DNA of 55,180 nucleotides, taken from assembly GCA_016763855.1 (NCBI GenBank), contig JAESSY010000017.1, positions 1 to 55,180 on the forward strand, written 5' to 3'. Below the pieces are notes generated by a model. It was not told the origin of the DNA. It did not search any database and was given only the letters and a program-made list of their open reading frames with translations. This DNA is from Pseudomonadales bacterium (GTDB lineage Bacteria > Pseudomonadota > Gammaproteobacteria > Pseudomonadales > Azotimanducaceae). The translations under genes were made by a program, and so were the position numbers. Numbering within the stretch: the first letter of the stretch is position 1; every line of letters starts with the position of its first letter. Below, in pieces: positions 54,539 to 55,180 of the stretch.

Positions 54539-54985
54539 ATGACTGAACTTAAAGCTTCAAGAATGGTGATCGGAGATATTCCACAAATTGCAGCATGGAA
54601 TATACAGCTGCATTTAGACGAGGGGTCAACTCCATTAACGATCGCTGAGGCTGAGTCACGATATGAAAGCTGGATAGAGAATGACGAGTATTCTGGGTTA
54701 GTATTTTGTCTGAATGATGTAGCTTGTGGGTATATTCTCTACGAATATAATGAGGCAGGAAATGATGTAAGGTCGCCGGCATACTATTATGTAAGGCAAT
54801 TCTATATTGATAAAAATTGCCGCCGAACTGGTACAGGAACCAAAGCATTTAACATGTTTAAGGAAATGTGCGTCCTAACAGGTACAAAGATTAATCTCGA
54901 AGCCAATATTTCAAATCCAAATGGTCAAAAGTTCTGGGAATCGTTAGGCTTTAAGGCTTGTGAAATTGCGTATGAACTCAAGTGA
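54539..54985 (+). CDS. GNAT family N-acetyltransferase (cassette)
   Basis: A 148-residue GNAT. The acetyl-CoA loop is KNCRRTGTGTKAFNMFKE after the strand YVRQFYID, followed by NISNPNGQKFWESLGFKACE, the usual C-terminal motif. The frame opens at 54512, but that start lies in the attC site; ATG 54539 gives a normal N-terminus (MTELKASRMVIGDIPQIAAW). The acceptor is unknown. It is not similar in sequence to the other GNAT cassette at 52698. Confidence 0.85.
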   Translation: MTELKASRMVIGDIPQIAAWNIQLHLDEGSTPLTIAEAESRYESWIENDEYSGLVFCLNDVACGYILYEYNEAGNDVRSPAYYYVRQFYIDKNCRRTGTGTKAFNMFKEMCVLTGTKINLEANISNPNGQKFWESLGFKACEIAYELK

Positions 54986-55000
54986 GAATAGCATGCAACC

Positions 55001-55087
55001 ACATAACAAAATGCTGTTGTCACTCCTTGCAGTCGTTAGGACGCTCCGCAGCTTTGCTGCTACGCGCCTCAAAGCATGGCGTTATGA
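55001..55087 (+). repeat. attC site 7 (family A)
   Basis: 87 bases, ACATAAC to GTTATGA, very similar to attC 2 (CGTTAGGACGCTCCGCAGC; GCTGCTACGCGCCTCAAAGC). Confidence 0.85.
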
Positions 55088-55113
55088 GCCAATTCAAATC
55101 TAAACATTGCGCT

Positions 55114-55133
55114 TAGTAACATATATGTTACTA
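55114..55133. promoter_or_regulatory. Perfect 20-bp palindrome in the last cassette
   Basis: TAGTAACATATATGTTACTA is a perfect palindrome directly before the possible start codons of a gene that leaves the window. The placement matches operators of toxin-antitoxin cassettes, which carry their own promoter. Confidence 0.6.
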
Positions 55134-55140
55134 TGGTTTT

Positions 55141-55180
55141 ATGGTATGGAAAATTAATTACGCGTATGAAGATGTCGAAC
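55141..55180 (+). CDS. Partial cassette gene at right edge, possibly a HigB/RelE-like toxin
   Basis: Only 13 codons are visible (MVWKINYAYEDVE). An ATG at 55133 opens a different frame. The palindromic operator just upstream and the position in an integron array suggest a toxin-antitoxin cassette, but the protein is too short to assign. Confidence 0.3.
   Translation, partial: MVWKINYAYEDVE

Overview
The window reads as chromosomal DNA of an aerobic, probably marine, gammaproteobacterium. This is inferred from gene content: an OxyR with both redox cysteines, a [2Fe-2S] SoxR, NADP-type glutamate dehydrogenase, RutR-type pyrimidine control, and integron cassettes with attC sites of the kind seen in gammaproteobacterial chromosomal integrons. 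Composition is AT-leaning and coding density is high. No rRNA, tRNA or CRISPR array was seen. Genus-level placement is not possible from this sequence alone.

Layout. (1) 1-4830: an AmmeMemoRadiSam locus (radical SAM protein, divergent Memo-AMMECR1 fusion), followed on the radical SAM strand by a class III nucleotidyl-cyclase-like gene that is frameshifted and runs off the left edge. (2) 4911-11881: coniferyl-aldehyde-type dehydrogenase, esterase-like hydrolase, CBM9/DUF5916 outer-membrane protein, HAD phosphatase, M20 amidohydrolase. (3) 11969-18919: phosphotransferase and 2-oxoacid:ferredoxin oxidoreductase (korAB), an FHA membrane protein, an LLM-family oxidoreductase. (4) 19001-24722: peroxiredoxin-glutaredoxin hybrid divergent from oxyR, a PhyH dioxygenase with a HEAT-like exported protein, a TrmB-type regulator, a CBS protein and a repeat-bearing protein. 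(5) 24735-36585: histidine phosphatase, acyl-CoA dehydrogenase, gdhA, cytochrome P450, a large hybrid histidine kinase with a DUF1631-like partner, an MBL hydrolase and an M28 peptidase gene broken by one in-frame TGA. (6) 36923-39464: ClpP paralog, soxR, a VOC protein preceded by a near-perfect SoxR-type promoter, another LLM enzyme. (7) 39651-48383: TVP38-disulfide-oxidoreductase fusion, then a reductive pyrimidine/hydantoin catabolism cluster (NCS1 permease, dihydropyrimidinase, CPS_4043-like LLM enzyme, RutR-like TetR regulator, beta-ureidopropionase-type amidohydrolase) with three matching RutR-like operators. (8) 48471-49727: a DEAD-box helicase. (9) 50266-51905: a complete IS. (10) 51906-55180: an array of integron gene cassettes with seven attC sites and no integrase gene in view.

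How the genes work together. The clearest regulatory unit is the pyrimidine cluster: a RutR-like repressor gene lies just behind the amidohydrolase, and similar 16-bp dyads sit before the amidohydrolase and between the permease and the dihydropyrimidinase. The repressor gene lacks any ATG, GTG or TTG that would preserve its DNA-binding domain and seems to start at ATT behind a strong ribosome-binding site. A second unit is SoxR with its box in a 19-bp promoter spacer before the VOC gene. The cassette array mixes three attC families and includes two copies of an ORF-less element.
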